Below are positions 34,225 to 42,360 of a DNA stretch of 64,000 nucleotides, piece by piece. A model generated the notes under the pieces. It made no database searches and was not told where the DNA came from. It was given only the letters and a program-made list of their open reading frames with translations. Source of the stretch: an uncultured Pseudomonadales bacterium (GTDB lineage: Bacteria; Pseudomonadota; Gammaproteobacteria; Pseudomonadales; Pseudohongiellaceae); NCBI GenBank assembly GCA_943842505.1, contig CALTDI010000009.1:1-64000 (forward strand). Reading direction: 5' to 3'. Position 1 is the stretch's first letter; each line of letters opens with the position of its first letter. A program made the position numbers and the translations under genes.

Positions 34225-35325
34225 ATGCGCGCAATGAGCAGCAATACTCTAGACCTAATCCGTAGCAAGCAGTTCTGGGTATTCCAGCTGCTGGGGTGGT
34301 CTACGTGGGTGGTGATGTCGGTGTTGCGTGATATTATCGTCGTGCCCCCCGAATATATTTTCTCCCGCGCACTCGTTTCCGGTGCCAGTGCAATACCTGC
34401 GATGGTTTTAACAGCAGGCATGCGCTCTCTCTACAAACTGGTCTGGGAGCGCGGGTTTGTAGTGCGCTTCCTGGTTGCCTGGTTTGGTTCCTTAATGGGC
34501 GCCTTAATTTGGCAGCCAATCAGGAACTACATCTCTTTTATTCCGTTTGGAGAGGTGTTGAGCCTGAGTGATGCCAGTGCCGAAGTTCTCTTCGACAATT
34601 TATTTAGCAGTTCCTTTCCCCTGCTTCTGCTGTGGAGTGGTCTGTATTTTATTATCAAGTACTATCAGCTGTTTCAGGCCGAGAAAGAGAAGAGCCTGCG
34701 CTCTGAATCTCTAGCTCACGAAGCGCAGCTGTTGATGTTGCGTTACCAGCTTAATCCGCATTTTCTATTCAATACTCTCAACGCTATCTCAACCTTGGTT
34801 TTGTCATCGGCAAATGACAGGGCGAATGAGATGCTGACTAAGCTAAGCAAGTTTCTGCGTTACTCCCTCGATCATTCCCCGTTGGATAAGGTGAACCTGG
34901 CCCATGAGCTGGAGACATCGAAGTTGTATCTGGATATCGAGAAGGTGAGATTTGCGGAACGGTTGCGACTGGACATAGACATCGAGACTCGCGCCGAGCG
35001 TGCTATGGTACCGACCATGTTGCTGCAGCCCTTAATAGAAAATTCCATTAAATATGCAATCTCGCAGTCGGAAAGCGGGGGTACTATTCGGATTAGCGCT
35101 AAGGTGAGAGACAACACGCTGGTGGTGCAGGTGGCAGATGATGGGCCCGGAGTGCCAGAGCTTGATGGAGAAAGTGATGGTTTAGCATTCTCTCAAGGCG
35201 TGGGAATCAGTAATATTAGAAATCGCTTGCAAGAGATCTATTCCGGCGAACATAAATTAATATTCAGCAATGCCGAGACTGGCGGCTTAATCGTAACGGT
35301 TGAAATTCCCTATGACAGACAGTGA
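34225..35325 (+). CDS. LytS/AlgZ-type sensor histidine kinase
   Basis: This 366-residue protein has four predicted helices at about residues 18-32, 50-66, 78-98 and 128-146, then a cytoplasmic His_kinase domain. The phosphorylated His179 lies in YQLNPHFLFNTLNAIS, the hallmark of the LytS/YehU family. The ATPase lobe has LLQPLIENSIKYAI (N box), VADDGPGVPE and GVGISNIRNRL (G boxes). No separate ligand-binding domain is visible, so the signal may be sensed by the membrane part. ATG 34225 and ATG 34234 are both possible starts. It overlaps the response regulator by 14 bases. Confidence 0.9.
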   Translation: MRAMSSNTLDLIRSKQFWVFQLLGWSTWVVMSVLRDIIVVPPEYIFSRALVSGASAIPAMVLTAGMRSLYKLVWERGFVVRFLVAWFGSLMGALIWQPIRNYISFIPFGEVLSLSDASAEVLFDNLFSSSFPLLLLWSGLYFIIKYYQLFQAEKEKSLRSESLAHEAQLLMLRYQLNPHFLFNTLNAISTLVLSSANDRANEMLTKLSKFLRYSLDHSPLDKVNLAHELETSKLYLDIEKVRFAERLRLDIDIETRAERAMVPTMLLQPLIENSIKYAISQSESGGTIRISAKVRDNTLVVQVADDGPGVPELDGESDGLAFSQGVGISNIRNRLQEIYSGEHKLIFSNAETGGLIVTVEIPYDRQ

Positions 35326-36130
35326 CGCAAACCTACTGAAGGCGATCATCGTCGATGATGAAGAGCTTGCCAGACAGGGGCTTGAAATGCGCCTGAGCAC
35401 GATAGATAAAGTGCAGATTGTCAAGAGCTGTGCCAATGCGAAGGAGGCGCTGCATGCTATTGCCGAGCTAGAGCCGGATCTCGTCTTTCTCGATATTCAA
35501 ATGCCTGGTAAGACAGGGCTGGAAATGATTAGTGAGATTCAGACTGATATTTTGCCGATGATTGTGTTCGTGACTGCCTATGATTCGTTTGCCGTAGACG
35601 CCTTCAAAATACATGCGATCGATTATTTGCTGAAGCCGGTTGAGAATGAGCGGCTGCTGGAGGCGGTAACGAAAGCGCGTCAGCACAAATTACAGGTAGA
35701 TGCGGCTAGGGAGAAGCAGCGACTATTGAACCTGCTAGTGAGTCTCACCGGAAAATCCTCTGCTGCGATAAGTGAGCTATTAGAGGCGGAGGATCAATCT
35801 GTGGAGCACGCAGATCGTCTCGCCATCAAGGACGGCTCATCAATTACTTTCGTGCCAATCAAAGATATCGACTGGGTAGACGCGGCGGGCGACTATATGT
35901 GCGTGCACGTTGCCGGAGCGACGCATATCATGCGTACTACGATGAAGGAGCTTGAATCGAAGTTAGACCCAGCTATATTTCAGCGTGTGCATCGATCGAC
36001 TATCGTGAATCTGCGCAGGGTGGAAAAGGTTTCGTCACATATCAACGGAGAGTTTCATCTGACCTTGAGTTGCGGCTCATCGTTAAAGATGAGCCGTTCC
36101 TATAAGGAGAAGGTTAAGCACTTCTTCTAG
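35312..36130 (+). CDS. LytTR-family response regulator
   Basis: This is a 272-residue protein from ATG 35312, which overlaps the kinase gene. The receiver domain (about 10-125) has the acidic pair Asp15/Asp16 and the phospho-acceptor Asp61 in LVFLDIQMPG, with Thr in VFVTAYD and Lys in LLKPV. The LytTR DNA-binding domain (about 170-270) has IDWVDAAGDYMCVHV, IMRTTMKELESKL and FQRVHRSTIVNLRRV. The pair resembles AlgZ/AlgR and YehU/YehT in design; the target genes are unknown. Confidence 0.93.
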   Translation: MTDSDANLLKAIIVDDEELARQGLEMRLSTIDKVQIVKSCANAKEALHAIAELEPDLVFLDIQMPGKTGLEMISEIQTDILPMIVFVTAYDSFAVDAFKIHAIDYLLKPVENERLLEAVTKARQHKLQVDAAREKQRLLNLLVSLTGKSSAAISELLEAEDQSVEHADRLAIKDGSSITFVPIKDIDWVDAAGDYMCVHVAGATHIMRTTMKELESKLDPAIFQRVHRSTIVNLRRVEKVSSHINGEFHLTLSCGSSLKMSRSYKEKVKHFF

Positions 36131-36133
36131 CGC

Positions 36134-36727
36134 CTATTTCTGCAGTGCTCTTTCGAGAAACTCCAGGCGGTCTTGCCCCCAGAACAACTGCTCGCCCAGC
36201 CGATAGCTCGGCGCGCCAAACACGCCAAGTTCAACGGCTCTCTGACTGTCCTCGGCAATGGTCTGCAGCGCGCTTTCGCCATTGCTAAGCAGCGCATCCC
36301 CGTCCAGATTATTTTCTTCGGCAAGGGTTAGTAGTGTGTCGCGGTCGCTGATGTCGCGCTCCTCTAACCAGCATGCCTTGAGACAGGCCCCGGCAAACTG
36401 TACGGCTGCATTCGTATCGATTTCTCGAAGATTCACGACTATGGTGGCGGCAAGCTTGTCGCTGACAGGGAAATATTTTGGTTCCAAATTCAATTGCACG
36501 CTCAAGTGCTCGCGCCAACGACGTAGCTCCTGCATTCGATAGTCTTTGCGCTGACCCGATCGTTTCGGCAGGGGTATGCCACCAGTGCTGGGGAAGATCA
36601 CGCTAAAATCCACTGGCCATACAGTGATAATAGCGTCGCTGTTCTGGGCCATTTTTATGAGCCTCTCATGACCCAGATAAGACCATGGCGAAATGAGTGA
36701 CAGGTAATAGTCTATAGTTTTAGTCAC
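36134..36727 (-). CDS. DsbA-family protein, 2-hydroxychromene-2-carboxylate isomerase/GST-kappa type
   Basis: This 197-residue protein opens with IDYYLSLISPWSYLGHERL, where Ser replaces the thioredoxin-type CxxC, as in HCCA isomerase and kappa-class GSTs. GVFGAPSYRLGEQLFWGQDRLEFLERAL is the C-terminal family signature. These enzymes bind glutathione and isomerise aromatic breakdown products; the actual substrate here is not evident, as no aromatic catabolism genes are nearby. It is the downstream gene after the Lrp-type regulator (18-base gap) and convergent with the response regulator. Confidence 0.88.
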   Translation of the reverse strand: MTKTIDYYLSLISPWSYLGHERLIKMAQNSDAIITVWPVDFSVIFPSTGGIPLPKRSGQRKDYRMQELRRWREHLSVQLNLEPKYFPVSDKLAATIVVNLREIDTNAAVQFAGACLKACWLEERDISDRDTLLTLAEENNLDGDALLSNGESALQTIAEDSQRAVELGVFGAPSYRLGEQLFWGQDRLEFLERALQK

Positions 36728-36745
36728 GGTTATTTCTCCGAAAAT

Positions 36746-37222
36746 TTAACTTTGAATATGGGTGAGGGGAAGTTCGGTCGTGCTAAGAACTTCTCGCAGG
36801 ATAAAACTGGAGTGTACGTCGGTGACGCCTTCGATCTTGGTTATCTTGTTCAACAGGAATTCCTGGTAGTACTCCATATCCGGTACGAAGACCTTTAGCT
36901 GATAGTCCGCCGACTGGCCCGTGATTAGCAGGCATTCTGTAACCTCGGGAAAGCTGCGCACCTTCTCTTCGAAGATTTCAAAGCGATCGGGGGTGTGGCG
37001 ATCCATGCTGATCTGAATGAGGGCGATAAGTTTAAGCTCCAGCTTAGAGGCGTCGAGCAGGGTGACCTGGTGTTTGATGATTCCACTGTCTTGCAGTTGT
37101 TTGACACGACGCGCGCAGGGGGAGGGAGAGAGGCCGATCTTCTCTGCAAGCTCCAGATTGGTGATCGCCCCATTGTGTTGTAGTTCCTGCAAAATCCGCT
37201 TGTCTAGCTTGTCCAGCCGCAT
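36746..37222 (-). CDS. Lrp/AsnC-family transcriptional regulator
   Basis: This 158-residue protein has an N-terminal helix-turn-helix (LDKLDKRILQELQHNGAITNLELAEKIGLSPSPCARRVKQLQDSGII, about 3-50) and a C-terminal RAM domain (about 65-145) that forms the dimer and binds an amino acid. The gene is divergent from leuA across 301 bases of A/T-rich DNA, a setting in which it might control leucine synthesis, itself and the isomerase gene behind it. It is an Lrp-family member; I cannot say it is the global Lrp. Confidence 0.9.
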   Translation of the reverse strand: MRLDKLDKRILQELQHNGAITNLELAEKIGLSPSPCARRVKQLQDSGIIKHQVTLLDASKLELKLIALIQISMDRHTPDRFEIFEEKVRSFPEVTECLLITGQSADYQLKVFVPDMEYYQEFLLNKITKIEGVTDVHSSFILREVLSTTELPLTHIQS

Positions 37223-37523
37223 GGTCGCGCCCTGTATTTCTAATGATCTGAGTGAGTAAAATCGATGTTATTCTAGATATTGGCATAAATAAACAAAAAT
37301 ATGTATTTAAATAGCTAATATCGCCAATATAGGCGAATTATGAGGCAATTTAGTCGTAGAAATGCCAAGGGACTTGCCCTATTCTAGGCAGCCTCAAAGT
37401 TCGGGTGACTAGCTAAACAGGCTGATCGTCAAGATTCAGAGTCTCAAAAGGACGTAGCGAATCGAGTTATTGAGAAAGACCGAACCAGGTTTCAAACTAA
37501 ATTTAATGAGTGAGGAAGTATCC
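37223..37523. promoter_or_regulatory. Divergent control region between the Lrp-type regulator and leuA
   Basis: About 110 bases near the regulator are markedly A/T-rich (37260-37340), typical of Lrp-binding and intrinsically curved DNA. A short inverted repeat TCGCC-N6-GGCGA lies around 37319-37336, and a compact nested hairpin AGGG-ACTTG-CCCT around 37366-37381. No leucine-rich leader peptide of the attenuation type is apparent. Confidence 0.4.
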
Positions 37524-39188
37524 GTGTTCGATCATAAGAAATACAAACCGTTTCAGACTATCGACATACAAGATAGAACTTGGCCGAACCAGGTCATCAC
37601 CGAGGCACCTACCTGGTGTAGCGTGGACCTGCGCGATGGAAATCAGGCGCTGATCGAGCCTATGTCAGTGGCGCAGAAAAAGAAGATGTTCGAGCTTCTC
37701 GTTTCTGTTGGCTTTAAGGAGATTGAGGTCGGTTTTCCTGCTGCTTCGCAGCCGGACTTCGATTTTGTTCGCAGTCTTATTGAAGAGAACAAAATTCCAG
37801 ATGACGTAACTATTCAGGTTCTCACTCAGGCACGACCTGCATTGATTCAGCGAACCTTCGAATCCTTGAAAGGGGCAAAGAAAGCGATTCTTCATGTCTA
37901 CAACTCGACGTCCACAGTTCAGCGCGAGAAAGTTTTTCGTACCGACAAGGCGGGCATCATCGATATCGCGGTGGCGGGAGCGCAGGAAGTCCAGCGCTGT
38001 GCTGACCTGGCGCCAGATACGGATTGGAAGTTTCAATATTCCCCGGAGAGTTTTACCGGCACAGAGATAGAGTTTTCGGTCGAGGTTTGCGACGCCGTGG
38101 CTAACATCTGGAAGCCTACGGCAGAGAAGCCCATTATTTTTAATCTGCCTTCCACGGTAGAGGTGTCGACACCGAATGTGTATGCGGATCAGATTGAGTG
38201 GTTCTGTCGCAATATACAAAACAGAGAAGCGATAATTGTTAGTTTGCATACACATAACGATCGAGGCTGCGCTGTTGCGGCTGCGGAATTAGCCGTTATG
38301 GGTGGTGCTCAGAGGGTCGAAGGGACGCTGCTGGGCAACGGCGAACGCACTGGCAATATGGACATCGTAGTTATGGCGATGAATCTCTATAGCCAGGGCG
38401 TCGATCCGCAGCTTGATCTGCGTGATATGGACAAAATTGTTTCGGTGGTTCGGGAGTGCACGCAGATCGATGTGCATCCACGACAACCTTATTCTGGCGA
38501 TCTGGTTTTTACCGCATTCTCGGGTTCTCATCAGGACGCTATTAAGAAATGTCTCGATATTTATAAGGAAGGTGAGACATGGGAGATCGCCTATCTTCCA
38601 ATCGACCCCCGTGACCTGGGTCGCACCTACCAGGATGTTATCCGTGTGAACAGTCAGTCGGGTAAGGGTGGTATTGCCTATGTACTTGCCAACAAGTTTG
38701 GCTTTGAGTTGCCGCGCTGGCTACAAATAGAATTTAGTCGAGTCGTGCAGCAAGTGACCGAGGTGAGCGGGCAGGAAATTCAGCCCGACGAAATCTGGAA
38801 CCTTTTTAACCAGCATTATCTGACTAGCGATAAGCTGATCAGCCTCGAAGATTTTAGTATTTCAAAATCGGCAGGGCGAGAGACATTCAATGCCAAGATA
38901 GATTATTTTGGTGATGAGATGGATATCAGTGGTGAGGGCGATGGTGTGTTGGATGCCTTCGTGGTTGGTCTCAAAGAAGCGATCAAGATCGATTTTGAAA
39001 TCATGGAGTATGGCGAACATGCGCTTGGTCAGGGTGCCGATGCAGAAGCGGTAACCTACATACAACTAAAGTGTGATGGAGGGCGTTACACCGGTGTTGC
39101 GATTAGCAAGGATATTATCGCCTCTTCGCTCAATGCATTAATGGGGGCGGCCAGTGAGCTGCTCAGCGAGCAGCGTGCCGCAGCCTAG
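37524..39188 (+). CDS. leuA: 2-isopropylmalate synthase (long, Pseudomonas/yeast-type)
   Basis: This is the committed step of leucine synthesis, joining acetyl-CoA and 2-oxoisovalerate. The 554-residue protein shows RTWPNQVITEAPTWCSVDLRDGNQALIEPM at the N-terminus, VSLHTHNDRGCAVAAAEL (metal HxH), GTLLGNGERTGNMDIV, and a C-terminal regulatory domain ending YTGVAISKDIIASSLNALMGAASELL. This longer form is distinct from the 523-residue E. coli LeuA. Starts: the frame opens at 37470; ATG 37506 has no ribosome site; GTG 37524 follows AGGAAG by 5 bases, which I prefer. It is divergent from an Lrp-type regulator. Confidence 0.95.
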   Translation: MFDHKKYKPFQTIDIQDRTWPNQVITEAPTWCSVDLRDGNQALIEPMSVAQKKKMFELLVSVGFKEIEVGFPAASQPDFDFVRSLIEENKIPDDVTIQVLTQARPALIQRTFESLKGAKKAILHVYNSTSTVQREKVFRTDKAGIIDIAVAGAQEVQRCADLAPDTDWKFQYSPESFTGTEIEFSVEVCDAVANIWKPTAEKPIIFNLPSTVEVSTPNVYADQIEWFCRNIQNREAIIVSLHTHNDRGCAVAAAELAVMGGAQRVEGTLLGNGERTGNMDIVVMAMNLYSQGVDPQLDLRDMDKIVSVVRECTQIDVHPRQPYSGDLVFTAFSGSHQDAIKKCLDIYKEGETWEIAYLPIDPRDLGRTYQDVIRVNSQSGKGGIAYVLANKFGFELPRWLQIEFSRVVQQVTEVSGQEIQPDEIWNLFNQHYLTSDKLISLEDFSISKSAGRETFNAKIDYFGDEMDISGEGDGVLDAFVVGLKEAIKIDFEIMEYGEHALGQGADAEAVTYIQLKCDGGRYTGVAISKDIIASSLNALMGAASELLSEQRAAA

Positions 39189-39237
39189 GGCCTTCTAGCT
39201 CTCCAAGTGTCTAGGTCCAGCATAGTACGCAGGACAA

Positions 39238-39318
39238 GCAGCCAGCTCGTCTAGCCCAGATAGACTGCTCACGAGGCGGTACCTTCTTGGGAGAGGCTGG
39301 GTAAGATGAGTTGGCTGC
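39238..39318. repeat. Imperfect long-range inverted repeat downstream of leuA
   Basis: Bases 39238-39252 (GCAGCCAGCTCGTCT) pair with 39304-39318 (AGATGAGTTGGCTGC) at 13 of 15 positions. Within the loop CCCAG and CTGGG can also pair. No gene is supported in 39189-39431. The structure could end leuA transcription or be a small RNA; there is no T-run. Confidence 0.35.
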
Positions 39319-39431
39319 CTGCGCTTTGCCAATAACAAATTGCTGTTGTTGGCGGTCCTGCTCTTCATGTAACGTAAGTGAATTATTAGTTAAGTTCATT
39401 CTCAAGCTAGCCCCTCAGGCAGACACCTCCC

Positions 39432-39950
39432 ATGCTCAACTTTATCGCAGCGGCTTCAATATCATCCTTCTTCTTCGGCTTGTTCGGCGTAAGTTGGGAG
39501 TCAGTCGATGACAAGATTCGGCGAGAATTTCCCAGCGTAAAATCGGTTTCAACAGACCAGCTTCGGTCTCGCTATGAAGAGGCCGGCGAAATTCTTCCCC
39601 TTGTGATCGATGTGCGAGAAATGGATGAGTTTGGTGTCAGCCATCTTGGCGATGCGCTTAATCTTGAGACTGCACAGGCCATAGCAAGCATGGTCGCCCA
39701 GCGTGGGCTGGGCAAGGAAACAGAGATCGTTGTCTATTGTTCCGTAGGTTACCGGTCGGCTGCTATAGCCGCCGATCTCCAAGAGCTTGGCTTCACCCAG
39801 GTATTGAATCTAGAGCACTCCTTGTTCGATTGGGCTAACAAGGGCTATCCGATGATCGATTCCAATGGCAGCACAGACAAGGTGCACCCCTTCAATAGAG
39901 CGTGGAGCATTCTAGTCGACGATTCCTTGCACGCCTATCCCGATAAGTAA
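39432..39950 (+). CDS. Rhodanese-like sulfurtransferase domain protein
   Basis: This 172-residue protein has a hydrophobic N-terminus (FIAAASISSFFFGLFG), which may be a membrane anchor or signal peptide. The rhodanese domain (about 35-145) has LVIDVREMDEF and the active-site loop VYCSVGYRSA with Cys103, the persulfide carrier. The C-terminal 30 residues have no known motif. The sulfur acceptor is unknown. There is no clear ribosome site before ATG 39432. Confidence 0.85.
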   Translation: MLNFIAAASISSFFFGLFGVSWESVDDKIRREFPSVKSVSTDQLRSRYEEAGEILPLVIDVREMDEFGVSHLGDALNLETAQAIASMVAQRGLGKETEIVVYCSVGYRSAAIAADLQELGFTQVLNLEHSLFDWANKGYPMIDSNGSTDKVHPFNRAWSILVDDSLHAYPDK

Positions 39951-39982
39951 TTTAATTCCTGCACAAACTATTCTCTCTTAGC

Positions 39983-40012
39983 TTGCGACTAACTCTCTAA
40001 AACCAGTATCCT
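39983..40012 (+). promoter_or_regulatory. Candidate sigma-70 promoter of the second ECF operon
   Basis: TTGCGA (39983-39988), 18 bases, TATCCT (40007-40012). The -10 box overlaps the left end of the 28-bp palindrome, so a protein bound there would block or modify this promoter. Confidence 0.4.
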
Positions 40013-40035
40013 GTTTTTATGCATAAAAACAGGAT
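40008..40035. promoter_or_regulatory. Perfect 28-bp palindrome overlapping the promoter and ribosome site of the second ECF sigma gene
   Basis: Twelve bases (ATCCTGTTTTTA) are mirrored exactly around TGCA, itself a palindrome. The right end contains AGGAT (40031-40035), the Shine-Dalgarno for ATG 40045. It is followed by GGGGACCCC (40036-40044), another palindrome. It could be an operator for a dimeric regulator or, if transcribed, a hairpin hiding the ribosome site. Confidence 0.75.
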
Positions 40036-40044
40036 GGGGACCCC

Positions 40045-40626
40045 ATGAGTCTTATAGACGAAGACGAAGCGCTAATAGCAGCGGCTCTTAAGGGGTCGGC
40101 CTATGCATGGGAAAAACTGGTGAAGCGCTATGAGTCGAAAATCTACAACCATGGATTGCGTCTTACCGGGAATTCCAGTGATGCGATGGACCTAATGCAG
40201 GAAGTGTTTCTGGGGGTATATAGAAACCTTCATAGATTCAGAGGCGATGCGAAATTTAGTAGCTGGATCTTCAGAATCGCCCATAACAAAGCGGTGGATA
40301 TGAATCGCCGTAAGCGGCTAATGACATCATCTCCGAAATTTTCCAGTGAAGATGAAGGCGATGAATTTGAAAAATTTCCTGGCCGGACAAATTTGGAGCC
40401 AGAATATAGATTGGTCTCTCAAGAATTAAATACTCGAATATTAACTATGTTGAATGAGCTCAGTATGGATCAGCGGTCGATAGTGGAATTGAAAGTTTTT
40501 CAATCCCTAACATTTGATGAGATCGCTGAGCTGCAAGATATATCGGCCAATACGGTAAAGACGCGTTTCTATAGTGCGCTAAAGAAATTGAAGGTAGTTT
40601 CGGAGAAAGAAAATGTCCTGTCCTAA
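40045..40626 (+). CDS. ECF-type RNA polymerase sigma factor (second)
   Basis: This 193-residue protein has sigma2 at about 25-95 (DAMDLMQEVFLGVYRNLHRF and FSSWIFRIAHNKAVDMNRRKR) and sigma4 at about 130-185 (LNELSMDQRSIVELKVFQSLTFDEIAELQDISANTVKTRFYSALKKLK). An acidic linker lies between them. It overlaps the anti-sigma gene by 14 bases. The upstream palindrome differs from the motif found before the other ECF gene, so the two are probably controlled separately. Confidence 0.92.
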   Translation: MSLIDEDEALIAAALKGSAYAWEKLVKRYESKIYNHGLRLTGNSSDAMDLMQEVFLGVYRNLHRFRGDAKFSSWIFRIAHNKAVDMNRRKRLMTSSPKFSSEDEGDEFEKFPGRTNLEPEYRLVSQELNTRILTMLNELSMDQRSIVELKVFQSLTFDEIAELQDISANTVKTRFYSALKKLKVVSEKENVLS

Positions 40627-41293
40627 GACACAATATCTATTGCATGAATACTTTTCTGAGGATTTGTCAGCGGTAGCGCGTGATGAATTAGATAGGCATC
40701 TATCGGGCTGCGCTCACTGCAACGCAGAGCTGGAGTCGGTATTGCTTGTGCAGCGAGACATGCAGCAATGGCAGGAACAAAGTGTTCCGCACTGGGACCG
40801 TGGGCGTGAATTGTTCCGGCGCGAACATCGAGCCGAGCGTCCGCTGTCGCGCCTCTGGTTGAGTTGGCAGTGGTTACCAACTGCAGCATCTCTGGCCATG
40901 CTCTGTGTGCTACTTTTTAATGTGAACGTAGTCAGCAATGAATCCGGTTTCTCTGTCTCATTCGGTGGATCGGCCGGGGCGAATATAGATCTGCGCGCTT
41001 CAATGGCTCGGTTCGAGCAAGCCCAAAGGGATGAGATGCAGCAGCTCGTCGCGCGTGTCGAAAGCCGTCAGGACAGCAACAATGTGCAATTGTTACAGGC
41101 GGTTATGGAACAGACCCAGCAGTCTACGGCGGATAGCTTTGATCAGATGTATGCCTATTTTGAGCAGCAGCGCCTATTGGATCTGCAAGACATGCGAGCA
41201 GGGTATGAGCAATTGGTGGATAGTGACTACGAGACGATTCGATCTCTGCAGCAGTTAGTAAATTATGTGGGTTATCAGGGCGACATTCGATAG
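40613..41293 (+). CDS. Anti-sigma factor with zinc-finger-like N-terminus and periplasmic coiled coil
   Basis: This 226-residue protein has an N-terminal zf-HC2 pattern (HLSGCAHC at about 30-37, with an earlier Cys at 3). One membrane helix lies at about 86-106 (LPTAASLAMLCVLLFNVNVV). The periplasmic part (about 110-226) is glutamine-rich with coiled-coil potential, as in MARFEQAQRDEMQQLVARVE. It overlaps the sigma gene by 14 bases, the coupling seen in such pairs. The long, helical periplasmic part could be a partner for the equally helical product of the next gene. Confidence 0.8.
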   Translation: MSCPKTQYLLHEYFSEDLSAVARDELDRHLSGCAHCNAELESVLLVQRDMQQWQEQSVPHWDRGRELFRREHRAERPLSRLWLSWQWLPTAASLAMLCVLLFNVNVVSNESGFSVSFGGSAGANIDLRASMARFEQAQRDEMQQLVARVESRQDSNNVQLLQAVMEQTQQSTADSFDQMYAYFEQQRLLDLQDMRAGYEQLVDSDYETIRSLQQLVNYVGYQGDIR

Positions 41294-41305
41294 GAGGGTT
41301 TGGCT

Positions 41306-42337
41306 ATGCTGAAAATGATCAGACTTAACTTGGTCGTCGCAATGGTAGCGATGAGCGCCGTGTCGGCGATTGCCCAAGATCAACAGTTAGAGAGTTTGCA
41401 GAGAAACATCGATATATTTTCAGGTGTACTTGAAGACGCTCTGGACTTCGAAGAGGTGAAGGGCCTCTTTGGCTTGAGTCTTGGCGGCATCGAGAGTACC
41501 TATCTTATTGGTCAGGGAGTGGTGTTGGATGTGCGAACGCCATTGGCGAATAGTCGCAACCGGTTGAACCTGGCGTCCCTAAATACGGCTATGCAATCTC
41601 TGCAATCTCGGGGAAACCCGTTCGAGTCAATCGCAACTGCGCAGTCTGCATCGACACAGGCGTCTCCGGTAATGGCGCTGCGTAGTGAAACGGCGGACTC
41701 CCCCAGTTTCTATTCTGAGATGATGGAAAGAGTTGCGAACGTTGACTATTCCCTGATTGTAAACAACGCTATTGCTCAGGCGAACGAATCCGCACGTTCA
41801 TTACGTTCTCTGGGCTCCGTCGACGAAAGTGACTATGCGCAATTACGCAGCGACATCGAGGCCCTGCGCGCAGATCTGGGGCAGAAGATGCAGGGGCTAA
41901 GAGAGGTTGAAGCACAGATTAGGGAATCGACTACTCAGGCGATTGCCGAGTCGCAGATCGATGAAGAGATCCGTAGCAAGCTCGATGCCGTTGTGGCACA
42001 AATAGAGCCCCTGCGTGAGCAAGCAGTTGCGAAGGCGGCCGAATTAAAACTGCGCAGTGAGCAGGCAGAGCAGGCGTACTCGCTACAATGGCAAAAAGAT
42101 GTCGTAGCCTTCGAGGATAAGCTCTATCGAGCGATGTGCGACTATGGTTCGACCTTGCGCGAACTACCTCTTGATGAGCGTGTTTCAATAATTCTCACAG
42201 GGCTGGGGGAGCAGGGCGAGGAGCAGCGCCGTACTGATAAAATTCATGTCTTTAGCAAAGTCGACTTGCTGGAATGTCAGACGGGTGACATTTCGATTGC
42301 AACGTTGCGAGAGCGATCGGATCAATACAGCTACTAG
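41306..42337 (+). CDS. Exported coiled-coil protein of unknown function, third gene of the ECF operon
   Basis: This is a 343-residue protein from ATG 41306. GGAGGG at 41293-41298, overlapping the anti-sigma stop, gives a strong ribosome site 7 bases upstream. The signal peptide (MLKMIRLNLVVAMVAMSAVSAIAQ) indicates a periplasmic or outer-membrane location. Residues about 185-265 form a predicted coiled coil (LRSDIEALRADLGQKMQGLREVEAQIRESTTQ). Two Cys (in RAMCDYGS and LLECQTG) near the C-terminus could form a disulfide. Domain family not recognised. Its place suggests a sensor partner or the regulon output of the ECF system. Confidence 0.75.
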   Translation: MLKMIRLNLVVAMVAMSAVSAIAQDQQLESLQRNIDIFSGVLEDALDFEEVKGLFGLSLGGIESTYLIGQGVVLDVRTPLANSRNRLNLASLNTAMQSLQSRGNPFESIATAQSASTQASPVMALRSETADSPSFYSEMMERVANVDYSLIVNNAIAQANESARSLRSLGSVDESDYAQLRSDIEALRADLGQKMQGLREVEAQIRESTTQAIAESQIDEEIRSKLDAVVAQIEPLREQAVAKAAELKLRSEQAEQAYSLQWQKDVVAFEDKLYRAMCDYGSTLRELPLDERVSIILTGLGEQGEEQRRTDKIHVFSKVDLLECQTGDISIATLRERSDQYSY

Positions 42338-42360
42338 GATCTGCCGTTTCGGTGCCTCGA

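Noticed and set aside
39211..39405. 64-residue minus-strand frame after leuA
   Set aside because: Low-complexity glutamine stretch, no ribosome site, no recognisable domain; better explained as non-coding.
40008..40035. LexA (SOS) box in the palindrome
   Set aside because: CTGT and ACAG are present but 14 bases apart; the gammaproteobacterial LexA site needs 8.
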